Notes: generated by a model from the sequence alone, not told the origin. 64,000 nt of DNA from Byssovorax sp. (GCA_025362495.1 JANYGI010000113.1:91686-155685), one strand, 5' to 3'. Counted from the stretch's first letter, positions 45,198 through 54,124 are shown. A program made the numbers and translations.

Positions 45198-46829
45198 TCA
45201 AAAGCCCCAGGTCGGCTTCTTCTTCACGGCGGCGCTCGCTGCGGGGCCGGGCTTCGCGGTCGTCGCGGGCGCGATCTTGACGACGGGGTTCCCCGACCTC
45301 GCCGCCGCGGCGCTCGCGCTCGCGCTCGGATCGAGCGCCGCGCTGGCCGCGTCTGCCGGAGCAGCCGCGGCGACGCTGGCTGTCGGCGCTGCGGCGATCG
45401 GCGCCGGGGCGGGCTCGATCGCGCTCGCGCTCGCGATCGCCGTGGCGCTCTGCGTCGGCGCCGCGGGCGACGAGCCCCGCGCGACGAACACGAGGCCGGT
45501 GCCCACCAGGAGCACCGCGACCGCGCCGGCGCCGACCCAGGCCGAGCCCGAGCGCGCGGGCTTGAGCGGCGGCGGCATCGCCGACTGGATCAGCGGCCCG
45601 CCCGTCGCGCCGATGCCGCCACCGGCCGGCGTCGCGGTCGATTGCGACTCCGGCGCTCCTGTCGCCTCCGAAGTCTCGCTCACCGCGGTCGGTCGCGGCG
45701 TGAACGTCGGATCGAGGGGGCCGGGGACGGGCACGAACGACGGACCGCTCCCCGTGATCGAGCGCGGCGCCGGCGTGAGATCCGTCGGGCCCTGGTCGCC
45801 GGCGAGGAGCGAGGCCCTGGTAGCGCCGGTGATCGAATCGCGCGGCGCCACATTCGACGGCGCCGCCGTGTACGGCGTCGGCGTGAACGGCGACGGCGTG
45901 AACGGAGCCGGTGTCCCCGCGAGCAGCCCCGATTCCGGCGGAGGGAACTGCGACGCGGGGCCCGTGCGCGGCGCGCCCGACGAGGCCGCGGCGAGCGCCG
46001 TGAACGTCTCGGCCATCTCGCGCGCCGACTGGAAACGACCGCCCGGATCGCGCGAGAACACCCGCGCGAAGTACTCGTCGATGGCCGGAGAAAGGCCGGG
46101 ATGAACCGACGACGGCGCCGGGATCGGATCGGCCAGGATGTGCGCGATCACCGCGCCGATCGCGTCGCCCTGGAACGGGAGCGCGCCCGTCACCGAGCGG
46201 AACAGGATGACGCCGAGCGACCAGAGATCGCTCCGGTGATCGATGTCCTTCGAGCTGCGGATCTGCTCGGGGCTCATGAAGTGCGGCGAGCCCATCAGCT
46301 CCCCGGTCTTCGTCCCCTCGCCGAGCTTCTGATCCATCGTGTCCTTGGCGATCCCGAAGTCGAGGATCTTCACGACCTCGTCGTCGTCGCCGCGGGCCAT
46401 GAAGATGTTCGGCGGCTTGAGATCGCGGTGGACGAGCCCCGCGTCGTGCGCTCGCCGCAGGCCGCGGGCGATCTGCGTGAGGATCCCCGAAGTGATCTGT
46501 AGCGAGAGGCGACGCTCGCGCTTGAGCCGCTTGCCGAGATCCTCGCCCTGCAGGAGCTCCATCACGATGTACGGCCGATCGTCCTCGACGCCGTAGTCGT
46601 GGACCTGGACGACGTGCGCGCTCTTGAGGCTCGCCGCCATCTTCGCTTCGCGCTCGAACCGCTGCCGTCCCATCGCGGAGCCCGCGTGGTTCGGGTCCAT
46701 GAACTTGATCGCCACCTGGGTGTCGAGCTGGGTGTGCAGCGCCGTCCACAGGGAGCCCATCCCGCCCACGGCGAGGCGCTTGTCCAGGCGATATCTGCCT
46801 GCGATGACGGCGCCGGGGGCGATCTTCAT
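45198..46829 (-). CDS. Membrane Ser/Thr protein kinase
   Basis: 543 residues. Kinase domain 11-275: glycine loop LAVGGMGSLW, invariant Lys in VAIKFMD, HRDLKPPN, DFG (ILDFGIAKD) and PHFMSPEQ. A Pro/Thr-rich linker ~285-415 follows. There is one TM (AWVGAGAVAVLLVGTGLVFV, ~430-448) and a short Ala/Pro-rich periplasmic tail ending KKKPTWGF. It starts an operon of kinase, TPR/PEGA-like protein and Cys-rich lipoprotein. The target is probably within this unit, but that is an inference. Confidence 0.92.
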   Translation of the reverse strand: MKIAPGAVIAGRYRLDKRLAVGGMGSLWTALHTQLDTQVAIKFMDPNHAGSAMGRQRFEREAKMAASLKSAHVVQVHDYGVEDDRPYIVMELLQGEDLGKRLKRERRLSLQITSGILTQIARGLRRAHDAGLVHRDLKPPNIFMARGDDDEVVKILDFGIAKDTMDQKLGEGTKTGELMGSPHFMSPEQIRSSKDIDHRSDLWSLGVILFRSVTGALPFQGDAIGAVIAHILADPIPAPSSVHPGLSPAIDEYFARVFSRDPGGRFQSAREMAETFTALAAASSGAPRTGPASQFPPPESGLLAGTPAPFTPSPFTPTPYTAAPSNVAPRDSITGATRASLLAGDQGPTDLTPAPRSITGSGPSFVPVPGPLDPTFTPRPTAVSETSEATGAPESQSTATPAGGGIGATGGPLIQSAMPPPLKPARSGSAWVGAGAVAVLLVGTGLVFVARGSSPAAPTQSATAIASASAIEPAPAPIAAAPTASVAAAAPADAASAALDPSASASAAAARSGNPVVKIAPATTAKPGPAASAAVKKKPTWGF

Positions 46830-47341
46830 GAGCGGTGCGATCCTGGCTGACGGCGACGCTGCGCGCGTTCGGCTCGGGCACTATCGCACACGTCGTCACC
46901 GCGATACCACCGGTACGCGCAGCCCCCGGGAGCGTCAGAAAAGTGCCTGTCGCTCCGGCGGCCGCAGGACCCGCGGGCCGATGCCTTCGACGCGGGATAA
47001 AGGCATGATTTCAATCCGCATCATCCTCGTTCCCGTCACGCTGACCGGCGTCATCGGGGGTGAGGGAGAACCGCCGTCGGATCCGGTGCCGACGGTTCCT
47101 GTCCCGGGCGCGGCAGATCAGGAGCCCTCCGCGTCGGGTGCGTCGATCCCGCTGCGCGCGCCGGATTGGCGCGTCGATTGAACGAAAGAGTCGCTCTGGC
47201 ACGTTCAGCGTCATGGCGAGATCGGGTATCGCAGCGGCCAGGTCTCGCCCCGTCGAGAGCGCGAGCCGCGGTTGCGTGTGAGCCGCGCGCCTTCGAGGCC
47301 GCGCGTGCGAGGCTCCGACGCTGATAGAGTGCGCGGCGCTC
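46830..47341. promoter_or_regulatory. Long divergent intergenic region
   Basis: About 510 bases upstream of the divergent kinase operon (minus) and the envelope-protein gene (plus). An inverted repeat CCGTCGG (47074-47080) with CCGACGG (47089-47095) lies in the middle. A possible small ORF sits at 47005. No recognisable promoter motif was found, but the region must contain both promoters. Confidence 0.4.
47005..47181 (+). CDS. Possible 58-residue small protein (weak)
   Basis: ATG 47005 opens MISIRIILVPVTLTGVIGGE followed by a Pro/Asp/Ser tail. The hydrophobic start could be a signal segment, but there is no good ribosome site and the tail is low complexity. The inverted repeat at 47074-47095 lies inside. 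It is reported only as a candidate. Confidence 0.25.
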   Translation: MISIRIILVPVTLTGVIGGEGEPPSDPVPTVPVPGAADQEPSASGASIPLRAPDWRVD

Positions 47342-48346
47342 ATGCCTCGAAACGCTCGCCCCTCGCGCCCCTTCGCCGTCGTCGCGGCCGCCCTCGCGGC
47401 GACGTCGGCGACGCCGGCCGCAGCGTCGGGCCCGCCCGAGCGCATCGATCTCCACTGGAACGCGCCCGCCGAGTGCCCCACCGCCGACGTGGTTCGCGCC
47501 GAGGTGGACCGCCTCCTCGGCCCCTCGTCGGCGCGCCCGCCCTCGCCGATCCCCGTGGCTGCTGCGGTCTCGCGCGACGATCAGGGCGCCTGGCAGGTGC
47601 ACCTCGAGACGCCGGGCGAAGGGACGACGCGCGTCCGCGAGATCCACGGCGCGAGCTGCGCCGCGATCGCCGACGCGACCGCGCTGATCCTCGCGCTGAT
47701 GATCGATCCCGCCGCCGTCGCCGCGGCGCCTCCTGCGCCCGTCGAGGCCAAGGCTCCGCCGATCGAGGTCAGGTCCTCACCGATCGAAACGCCGAGACCT
47801 CCTGTCGAGGCGCAGAGAGCGCCAGTCCCGGTGACGCCCACGTCATTCCGGGTCTCCGCGCTCGCGGGGCTCGATACGGCCTCTCTTCCGGCGCTCGCGG
47901 CGACTCTCGCTCTCCGCGGATCCTTCGTGTACGGGGCGCAGCGCTTCGAGCTCGGAGCCGAGTATCGGCCCGCGCGCGCAGGTACGGTGGCGACGCGACC
48001 GACCACCGGCGGTGACGTCGATCTCTTCACGGGCGCTGTCGCGACCTGCCGGCACTTCGGAGGAGGGGTGTTCGAGATCGGGCCGTGTCTGGGGTTCGAG
48101 CTGGGCCGACTCCACGCCTCTGGATTCGGTGTCTCGAGCCCGGGGGAAGGATCGACGCTCTGGGCCGCGATCGATGCCGGAGGGGTGCTGAACCTCCGCC
48201 TCGCCTCGCGGCTCGCCCTCGTCCTTCGCCTCGGCGCGGCGGTGCCGCTCCTCCGGCCGAGCTTCGTCCTCGAGAATGTCGGGCCGGTGTTTCGCCCGCC
48301 GGCCGTCGCGGCGCGGGGCGAAAGCGGGGTCGAGCTGATTTTCTGA
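47342..48346 (+). CDS. Exported envelope protein preceding ECF sigma gene
   Basis: 334 residues. The signal segment ends TPAAASG. The N-terminal part (HWNAPAECPTADVVRAEVDR) is like the DUF domain that often precedes sigma factors in myxobacteria, with SCAAIADATALILALMIDP and two Cys. A long Pro/Glu linker follows. The C-terminal ~170 residues are glycine-rich, alternating strands (GVFEIGPCLGFELGRLHASG, LASRLALVLRLGAAVPLL), like an outer-membrane barrel, ending ELIF. It runs 61 bp before the sigma gene and may be co-transcribed. It could be the signal-sensing outer-membrane component. Confidence 0.75.
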   Translation: MPRNARPSRPFAVVAAALAATSATPAAASGPPERIDLHWNAPAECPTADVVRAEVDRLLGPSSARPPSPIPVAAAVSRDDQGAWQVHLETPGEGTTRVREIHGASCAAIADATALILALMIDPAAVAAAPPAPVEAKAPPIEVRSSPIETPRPPVEAQRAPVPVTPTSFRVSALAGLDTASLPALAATLALRGSFVYGAQRFELGAEYRPARAGTVATRPTTGGDVDLFTGAVATCRHFGGGVFEIGPCLGFELGRLHASGFGVSSPGEGSTLWAAIDAGGVLNLRLASRLALVLRLGAAVPLLRPSFVLENVGPVFRPPAVAARGESGVELIF

Positions 48347-48407
48347 ATTTTCAATCACGGAACGGCACGGACCCGGCCACCATCGGCGCGTGGACCCCGG
48401 GAGCGCG

Positions 48408-48998
48408 ATGGCCAGCAGAGGATCCCCGGCGGGGACGGCCGCCGAGATCCGCGCGATGACGAAACCGCTCGATTTCGAGGCGATCTACGACGACCACTTC
48501 GACTTCGTGTTCCGCAACGTGCGCCGCCTCGGGGTGCCCGAGGCCCACGTCGACGACGCTGTGCAAGAGGTCTTCCTCGTCGTCCACCGGCGCCTCGCCG
48601 AGTTCGAGGGGCGGTCGTCGCTGAAGACGTGGATCTTCGGGATCCTCGCCAGGGTCGCCGCCGATTATCGCCGCAGCCTCCGCCGCAAGAGCCCGCACCT
48701 GCGCTCGCCCGGCGGCGTGGTCGAGCCCGATACGATCCTCTCCGACCGCGATGGGCCGCACGAGACGATCGAGCGCGCCGAGGGCGTGCGGCTCCTCCAC
48801 GCGCTGCTCGACGAGCTCGACGACGACAAGCGCGTCGTCCTCGTCCTCGCCGAGCTCGAGCAGATGTCGTCGCCGGAGATCGCCGAGTCGCTCGGGTGCA
48901 ACCTGAACACCGTGTATGCCCGGCTGCGGGCGGCGCGGCGAGAGTTCGAGCAAGCCGCCCAGCGCGAGCGGGCCCGCGACACATGGAGGCTCACGTGA
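48408..48998 (+). CDS. ECF-type RNA polymerase sigma factor
   Basis: 196 residues from ATG 48408 (GGAG upstream); a GTG at 48390 would add six residues. Sigma-2: FEAIYDDHFDFVFRNVRRLG, then DDAVQEVFLVVHRRLAEFEG and SLKTWIFGILARVAADYRR. Sigma-4: LLDELDDDKRVVLVLAELEQ, then MSSPEIAESLGCNLNTVYAR (HTH). It directs RNA polymerase to an envelope-stress-type regulon. The next gene overlaps its stop (GTGA), so it is probably controlled by the TM protein that follows. Confidence 0.93.
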   Translation: MASRGSPAGTAAEIRAMTKPLDFEAIYDDHFDFVFRNVRRLGVPEAHVDDAVQEVFLVVHRRLAEFEGRSSLKTWIFGILARVAADYRRSLRRKSPHLRSPGGVVEPDTILSDRDGPHETIERAEGVRLLHALLDELDDDKRVVLVLAELEQMSSPEIAESLGCNLNTVYARLRAARREFEQAAQRERARDTWRLT

Positions 48999-49879
48999 GC
49001 AAGCTCGGAGACAAGCTGGGGAACAGCAAGCTCGGCTCGAACGCGCGATCGATCCTGGAGGCGGGCCGCGACGGCGACAACCCCTCTCCGGCGGACCGGG
49101 CGCGCGTGAAGAAAGCCTTGATGCGGACCATCGCCGCGAGCACGGCGCTCGGCGCGACGTCGGCGGCGGGGGCGGCCGTCAAGGGCGCCGTCGTCGCCGA
49201 CGCGGCGGTCAAAGCCACCTCGATCGGCCTTGGAATCAAGGTGCTCGGCGTCGCGGCGCTGGCGCTGGCCGTCGGAGCGGGCGTGTGGATGCAGCGGGCG
49301 AGGTCGCCCGATCCCGTCGCAGCGCCGGCCGGGGCGAGCGGTCTTGTCGTGGTGGCGAGGGAGGGAATGAGCTCCCCCGCTGCGCCCGTGGCGAGCGCCG
49401 ACGTGGCTCTGCCGCGAGTGGCAATCACGGATCCGCCGGCGGGGCCGGGCGAGCTCGCGCCCGTGGAGAAGAGCAAGGCGCCGTCGACGCCGGCGGCCCC
49501 GCGCGTCGCCGCGAGAGAGCCTGTCGAGCGGCCGGAAGAGGAGCCGCGCGCGGCGATCCCGGCCCCGATCCCCGCGCCCATCGCGGCCCCTCCTGTGGCG
49601 GCGATCCCCGCGGAAGATCCGCTGGCGGCCGAGACGCGCCACCTGCGCGAGGCCCACGGGGCGCTCCAGGCCGGCGATCCGCAAAAGGCCCTCGCGCTCC
49701 TCGACGAGCAGGGCGGGCAGCTCGGGGAAGAGCGGGCCGCCGCGCGCGTGCTTGCCCTCTGCCAGCTCGGTCGCACCGCCGAGCTCGAGGCGGCGCGCGC
49801 GGCGTTCCTGCGCGACCACCCGCGCTCGCCCCTCGCCGATCGCGTCCGCGGCGGCTGCGCTCCCGCGAAAACGAAATGA
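48995..49879 (+). CDS. Single-TM protein coupled to ECF sigma, putative anti-sigma
   Basis: 294 residues. GTG 48995 is chosen because it overlaps the sigma stop and GGAGG lies just before it. The N-terminal ~75 residues are cytosolic (SKLGDKLGNSKLGSNARSIL, with RARVKKALMRTIAAS) but have no HxxxCxxC zinc motif of the usual anti-sigma domain. One TM helix (~82-98, VLGVAALALAVGAGVWM) and a Pro/Ala linker precede a C-terminal periplasmic TPR-like stretch (REAHGALQAGDPQKALALL, then CQLGRTAELEAARAAF). By context it is probably the sigma regulator, though of a non-zinc type. Confidence 0.72.
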   Translation: MSKLGDKLGNSKLGSNARSILEAGRDGDNPSPADRARVKKALMRTIAASTALGATSAAGAAVKGAVVADAAVKATSIGLGIKVLGVAALALAVGAGVWMQRARSPDPVAAPAGASGLVVVAREGMSSPAAPVASADVALPRVAITDPPAGPGELAPVEKSKAPSTPAAPRVAAREPVERPEEEPRAAIPAPIPAPIAAPPVAAIPAEDPLAAETRHLREAHGALQAGDPQKALALLDEQGGQLGEERAAARVLALCQLGRTAELEAARAAFLRDHPRSPLADRVRGGCAPAKTK

Positions 49880-49961
49880 CGATTTCGACACGGACCGGCC
49901 GAGGCCCGGCCACGAGGGGTGCAGAACGCCTTCACTCATCCCCTCTCAGGAGCCCCTGAAC

Positions 49962-50684
49962 ATGAACGCTCTCTCGCTCTCTTCCTTCCGTCGCTTCGCG
50001 CTCGCTGCCCTCCCGATCGCCGCGATCCTCGCCGCGTGCAACAGCCCGAAGGACGTGGTGATCGGCACCGACAAGCAGCCCATCTCCTGCATGTCGGACT
50101 CGCAGTGTCCGAGCAACGAGCCCTGCGTCGCCGGCTTCTGCGATCAGACCAGCTCGACCACGACCGGCAGCGGCATGGGCGGCGCCACGATGGGCACCAC
50201 CGGGATGAGCGGCTGCGCCTCGGACGCCGAGTGCGCGCCGGGCCAGCTCTGCTTCAACGGTGCCTGTCAGATCGGCACCAGCGCCGCGACCGGCGGCATG
50301 GGCGGCGCCACGCCGAACGCCTGCAACGCGGACGCCGACTGCCCTCCGAACGAGCTCTGCGTCAACGGCACGTGCGGTGGCGTCGGCACCACCGGCTCGG
50401 GCATGGGCGGCGCGCAGAGCACGGGCTCGGGCGTGATTCAGTGCATGGCGAACGCCGACTGTCCTCCGAACGAGCTCTGCGTCAATGGCACGTGTGGGGG
50501 CGTCGGCACCACGGGCTCGGGCATGAGCGCCTGCACGGCGGACGCCGACTGTCCTCCGAACGAGCTCTGCGTCAACGGCATGTGTGGGGGCGTCGGCACC
50601 ACGGGCTCGGGCATGAGCGCGTGCACGTCGAACGCCGACTGCAGCCCCGGTCAGACCTGCGTCAACGGCATGTGCAAACCCTGA
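49962..50684 (+). CDS. Cys-repeat lipoprotein downstream of ECF operon
   Basis: 240 residues from ATG 49962 with CAGGAG upstream. Lipobox AAILAAC (Cys ~26). The mature part is a string of six Cys blocks of the form DxDCPPNELCVNGTC (four Cys each, with GxCxxDxxC starts). They are separated by GTTGSGMGGA-type linkers, the Gly/Ser/Thr tails seen elsewhere in this window. It looks like a surface spacer with EGF-like cystine repeats. The near-identical repeat DNA suggests recent duplication. It is downstream of the sigma unit and may be in its regulon. Confidence 0.85.
   Translation: MNALSLSSFRRFALAALPIAAILAACNSPKDVVIGTDKQPISCMSDSQCPSNEPCVAGFCDQTSSTTTGSGMGGATMGTTGMSGCASDAECAPGQLCFNGACQIGTSAATGGMGGATPNACNADADCPPNELCVNGTCGGVGTTGSGMGGAQSTGSGVIQCMANADCPPNELCVNGTCGGVGTTGSGMSACTADADCPPNELCVNGMCGGVGTTGSGMSACTSNADCSPGQTCVNGMCKP
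50331..50660 (+). repeat. Intragenic repeats encoding Cys blocks
   Basis: Blocks beginning [GA]ACGCCGACT occur at 50331, 50451, 50541 and 50631 (spacings 120, 90, 90). In the first three blocks about 45 following bases (CCTCCGAACGAGCTCTGCGT and on) are nearly identical. The spacing is a multiple of three, so unit number can change without frameshift. Confidence 0.85.
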
Positions 50685-50688
50685 GGCT

Positions 50689-51891
50689 CTACGCTCGCCC
50701 TGCCTCGCGGTACGCGGTGAGGCCGGCGCGGAGCACCTTCACCGCCTCGGCCAGGTCGTCCTCGTTGAGCACGTAGGCTATCCGCACCTCGTCCTTGCCC
50801 AGGCCCGGAGTCGCGTAGAAGCCCGGGGCGGGCGCGAGCATGACTGTCTGCCCCTCGAGGGCGAAGTCTTCCAGCAGGAAGCGACAGAAGTCTTCGCTGT
50901 CGGAGACGGGCAGTCGCAGGACGAAGTAAAAGGCGCCCTCCGGCTTGCGGAGGAACACCCCGGGGATGGTCTGGAGCCCGGCGAAGAGCACGTCGCGGCG
51001 GCGCTGGTACGTGGCGGTGTTGGCCGCGAAATAGCCTGGATCGAGCGCCTCGGCGCCGAGGGCGGCGAGCTGGGCGAGGCCCGGCGCCGAGAGGCGGCCC
51101 TGGGCCATGCGGAGGCAGGCCTCGTGGACTTCGCCGTTGCGCGTGATCAGGCTGCCGAGCCGGATCCCGCAGGCGCTGTAGCGCTTGGAGAGGCTGTCGA
51201 CGACGACGGTCAGATCGTCAATCCCGGTGAGGGAGAGGGCGCTGACGGCGGTGCGACCGTCGTAGGCCAGCTCGCGATAGACCTCGTCCGAGATCAAGAA
51301 GAGCTGGTGATCGCGGCAGAACCCCGCCACCATGTCGAGCTCTTCGCGCGTGTAGACGGTGCCTGTGGGGTTGTTGGGGTTGCAGAGGATCACCATCCGC
51401 GTCGCGGGGGTGCGCGCCGCGTCCCAGGCCGCGCGCGCGGGCAGGTGGAAGCCGTCCTCGCCGCGGCTCGTGAGCGGCACGAGGCGGACGCCGGCCATCG
51501 TCGCGAAGGCGCTGTAGTTGGTGTAGAACGGCTCGACCACGAGGGCGTCGGCGCCGACGTCGCCGACAGCTATCAGCGCGAAGAGGAGCGCCTCGCTCCC
51601 GCCGGTCGTGGCAATGATCTCGCGATCGTCGAGGGGGATGCCGAGCCCCGCGTAGTAGCGCTGGAGGGTGCCCAGGTACTCCGGCGTGCCGCCCGAGGGC
51701 GTGTAGGCGAGGATCTCGGGCGCGTCGTCGAGGCAACGCCGCATGGCCGCGGGCGTGGGCAGATCGGGCTGGCCGATGTTGAGGTGAATCACGCGCATGC
51801 CGCGGCGCTTCGCTTCGTCGGCGAGGGGCATCAGCTTGCGGATGGGGGAAGCGGGCATCTGCTGAGCCCGCGCAGCGATCGGAGGAGCCAT
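50689..51891 (-). CDS. Class I pyridoxal-phosphate aminotransferase
   Basis: 400 residues. Fold-type I aminotransferase motifs: HLNIGQPDLPTPAAMRRCLD, YTPSGGTPEYLGTLQRYYAG, TTGGSEALLFALIAVGD, CNPNNPTGTVYTREELD, SDEVYRELAYDGR, and the PLP lysine in VDSLSKRYSACGIRLGSLI. The end has LAPAPGFYATPGLGKDEVRI. It is likely an aspartate/aromatic-type transaminase. It converges on the Cys-repeat gene with four bases between stops. The substrate is not decidable from sequence. Confidence 0.9.
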   Translation of the reverse strand: MAPPIAARAQQMPASPIRKLMPLADEAKRRGMRVIHLNIGQPDLPTPAAMRRCLDDAPEILAYTPSGGTPEYLGTLQRYYAGLGIPLDDREIIATTGGSEALLFALIAVGDVGADALVVEPFYTNYSAFATMAGVRLVPLTSRGEDGFHLPARAAWDAARTPATRMVILCNPNNPTGTVYTREELDMVAGFCRDHQLFLISDEVYRELAYDGRTAVSALSLTGIDDLTVVVDSLSKRYSACGIRLGSLITRNGEVHEACLRMAQGRLSAPGLAQLAALGAEALDPGYFAANTATYQRRRDVLFAGLQTIPGVFLRKPEGAFYFVLRLPVSDSEDFCRFLLEDFALEGQTVMLAPAPGFYATPGLGKDEVRIAYVLNEDDLAEAVKVLRAGLTAYREAGRA

Positions 51892-51983
51892 GGCGCGAGC
51901 CTGGTTACTCCGCGCGCGGCGGCGTGGCCAGGAGATCCGGGCGCGCGTTGTGGTGCGCGGCGAAACGTGAGAGCCTCGCGCCC

Positions 51984-52382
51984 ATGGGCAAGCCGGCGGC
52001 GAAGCAGAACGACAAGGTCGTCAGTGTGGACACGCACATCCTGATGGTGCCGTCGCCGGGCGGCCCGGTGCCGACGCCGACGCCGATGCCCTTCAACGGG
52101 ATCCTCCAGAGCGCGCTCAGCCCCGACGTGATGATCGAGAACGTCGCCGCCGCGACGAAGGGCAGCGTCGCCGACAACACGCCGCCGCACATCCCCACGG
52201 CCGGACCGTTCCAGTCGCCGCCATCGAACAAGGCGACGATCAAGGACGGGAGCTCGACCGTGATGATCAACAACAAGCCCGCGGCGCACCTCGGCGATCC
52301 CGCGGACACGTGCAACGATCCCGCCGATCAGCCGAACGGGAAGGTGATCGGTACGGCGGCGACGGTGCTCGTCGGGGACTGA
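51984..52382 (+). CDS. PAAR-like spike-tip protein
   Basis: 132 residues from ATG 51984. It starts MGKPAAKQNDKVVSVDTHIL and ends GTAATVLVGD, with the repeat-like MINNKPAAHLGDPADT and TPPHIPTAGPFQSPPSNKAT. This is the PAAR/DUF4150-type cone domain that caps T6SS or contractile-injection spikes. No VgrG, Hcp or toxin domain is near, so it is an orphan and may be used by an apparatus elsewhere. The downstream kinase operon is on the other strand, with 21 bp between stops. Confidence 0.82.
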   Translation: MGKPAAKQNDKVVSVDTHILMVPSPGGPVPTPTPMPFNGILQSALSPDVMIENVAAATKGSVADNTPPHIPTAGPFQSPPSNKATIKDGSSTVMINNKPAAHLGDPADTCNDPADQPNGKVIGTAATVLVGD

Positions 52383-52403
52383 GGTGCTCCGAGGCGGACG
52401 CGC

Positions 52404-54113
52404 TCAGTCAGGGCATTTCCGACCGCACACCAGCGTGCCATTGGCGCAGGTCTTCGTGGGCGTCGGACAGGCATCGAGAGTGCAGCGCTTGCCGGGCTTG
52501 CAGTGGACGATGCACGAGGCCTCGCCGGGGCACTTGACGGCGCAGTCGTCGTCGCACCAGAGCGCGCACTCGCCGCTGCCCGCGCAGGCGACCTTGGCGC
52601 GGGGCTTGACCTCGATGTTGCACCGGCCGCCGGTGCACGCCATGTCGCAGCGATTGTCACATTCGAAGTCACAGTCGCCGCCGCCGCACCACGCCTCGTC
52701 CGAGCGCGCCGTCCTGCGGGCCTTGTCCTCGTCCCTGGCCTTGTCGGCGGTGCGCGGCCCCGGCGGGATCGCGCCGTCAGCGGCAGGAGCGGCGCTGTCG
52801 CCGCCGCGGAGCAGAGTGGCAATCACGGCGATCCCGACGAACAGGAAGAGGCAACCGACCGCCGCGGCGATCCAGAGGGCCTGACGTGACGGCGCCGCGC
52901 TGCCGGCTTCGGCGGGCGCCGGTCGGGCGATCGTCGGGGGCACCCGCGGCTGCGAGGGCCGGGCGGTCGGGGAGACGGCGATTGACCGTGGATCGAGGAG
53001 CGCGCTGAGCGACGGGATCGCCATCATCGTCGCGGCGTCGCCGGACACCGGCTGGCCCCCGGTGCGAATCGACACCGCCGGCGTCGAGACGGGTGCGGGC
53101 GGGATCGCGACCGCGGCCGACGAGACGCGGGTGGCCGGATCGCTCGACGGCGAGGGCGCCGAGGCGCGAGGATCGACTGGCACGCTCGACGCTGCGACGG
53201 CTGAATTCAATTGGAATTCGCCGGTGTTCAGGAACGCGAGCGCCGCGCGGGGCGGCTCGCCGCGGAGGACGTCGCGCACGTCGGACTGCATCGTGCGCGC
53301 GTCCGGGTAGCGCTGCGCGGCCTGGAACGCGAGCGCGCGATCGACGATGAGGCCGACCTCGCGGGGCAGGTGCGGCGCGACGCTGCCGAGCGGCGGGACC
53401 GACTCCGTGGCCATCTTGATCAGCAGGTGAGCCTCCGAGTTGCCCTCGTGGAGGCGTCGCCGCGCCAGCAGCCGGAACATCGTCGCGCCGACCGCGAAGA
53501 GATCGGCGCGGGCGTCGATCGGCAGGCCCTTCACCTGCTCGGGCGGCATGAACGTCACGGTCCCCAGCGTCGATCCGGTGCGCGTGTGGAGCGAGGCGCC
53601 CGCCTCCTGGCGCATGCGGGCGATGCCGAAATCGAGGACCTTCACCCGCCCATCGCGGAGCAAGAAGAGGTTGTCCGGCTTGATGTCGCGGTGGACGATC
53701 CCCTCCGCGTGGGCCGCGGCGAGCACGTCGAGCACCGCGTCGACGATGCGCAGCATCTCGCCGACGTCGAAGCTCGTCGTCGCCTCCGCGCGGGCAGAGA
53801 GCGGCTCGCCGTCGAGCAGCTCCATCACCAGGAACGGGGCGCCGTCCTCGCTCACGTCGATGTCGCGGATCTCCACGGCGCCCGGGTGATGGAAGCGATT
53901 GACGGCGCGCGCCTCCTGCTCGAAGCGCGCGCGAAGCTCCTTGTTGCGGGCGATCTCCGGGTGGAGGATCTTGATGGCCTCGCGGCGGCCGATCTTGTGG
54001 ACGCCGACGTACACCGCCGCCATCCCGCCCACGCCGAGGAGGCGCTCCAGGGTCCATTTGCCCTTGAGGACGGTGCCTATCCGCTTTTCAAAGACCGCGT
54101 TGTCGTCCGCCAT
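52404..54113 (-). CDS. Membrane Ser/Thr kinase with Cys-rich extracytoplasmic domain
   Basis: 569 residues from ATG 54113. Kinase ~17-275: VGGMAAVYVGV, EAIKILH, HRDIKPDN, LDFGIAR and MPPEQ in the APE position. A Pro/Ser-rich linker, then one TM (~445-465: ALWIAAAVGCLFLFVGIAVI). The last ~95 residues hold about 20 Cys in CGGGDCDFECDNRCD, CTGGRCNIEV and CPGEASCIVHCKPGKRC blocks, ending CGRKCPD. It is a disulfide-rich sensor domain. It lies 11 bp after the lipoprotein gene; the two probably form a unit. Confidence 0.92.
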   Translation of the reverse strand: MADDNAVFEKRIGTVLKGKWTLERLLGVGGMAAVYVGVHKIGRREAIKILHPEIARNKELRARFEQEARAVNRFHHPGAVEIRDIDVSEDGAPFLVMELLDGEPLSARAEATTSFDVGEMLRIVDAVLDVLAAAHAEGIVHRDIKPDNLFLLRDGRVKVLDFGIARMRQEAGASLHTRTGSTLGTVTFMPPEQVKGLPIDARADLFAVGATMFRLLARRRLHEGNSEAHLLIKMATESVPPLGSVAPHLPREVGLIVDRALAFQAAQRYPDARTMQSDVRDVLRGEPPRAALAFLNTGEFQLNSAVAASSVPVDPRASAPSPSSDPATRVSSAAVAIPPAPVSTPAVSIRTGGQPVSGDAATMMAIPSLSALLDPRSIAVSPTARPSQPRVPPTIARPAPAEAGSAAPSRQALWIAAAVGCLFLFVGIAVIATLLRGGDSAAPAADGAIPPGPRTADKARDEDKARRTARSDEAWCGGGDCDFECDNRCDMACTGGRCNIEVKPRAKVACAGSGECALWCDDDCAVKCPGEASCIVHCKPGKRCTLDACPTPTKTCANGTLVCGRKCPD

Positions 54114-54124
54114 CAGGGTGCCAG

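Noticed and set aside
46624..47181. Plus-strand frame of 185 codons before the envelope protein gene
   Set aside because: Most of it is antisense to the kinase N terminus. Only the last 58 codons are kept as a weak candidate.
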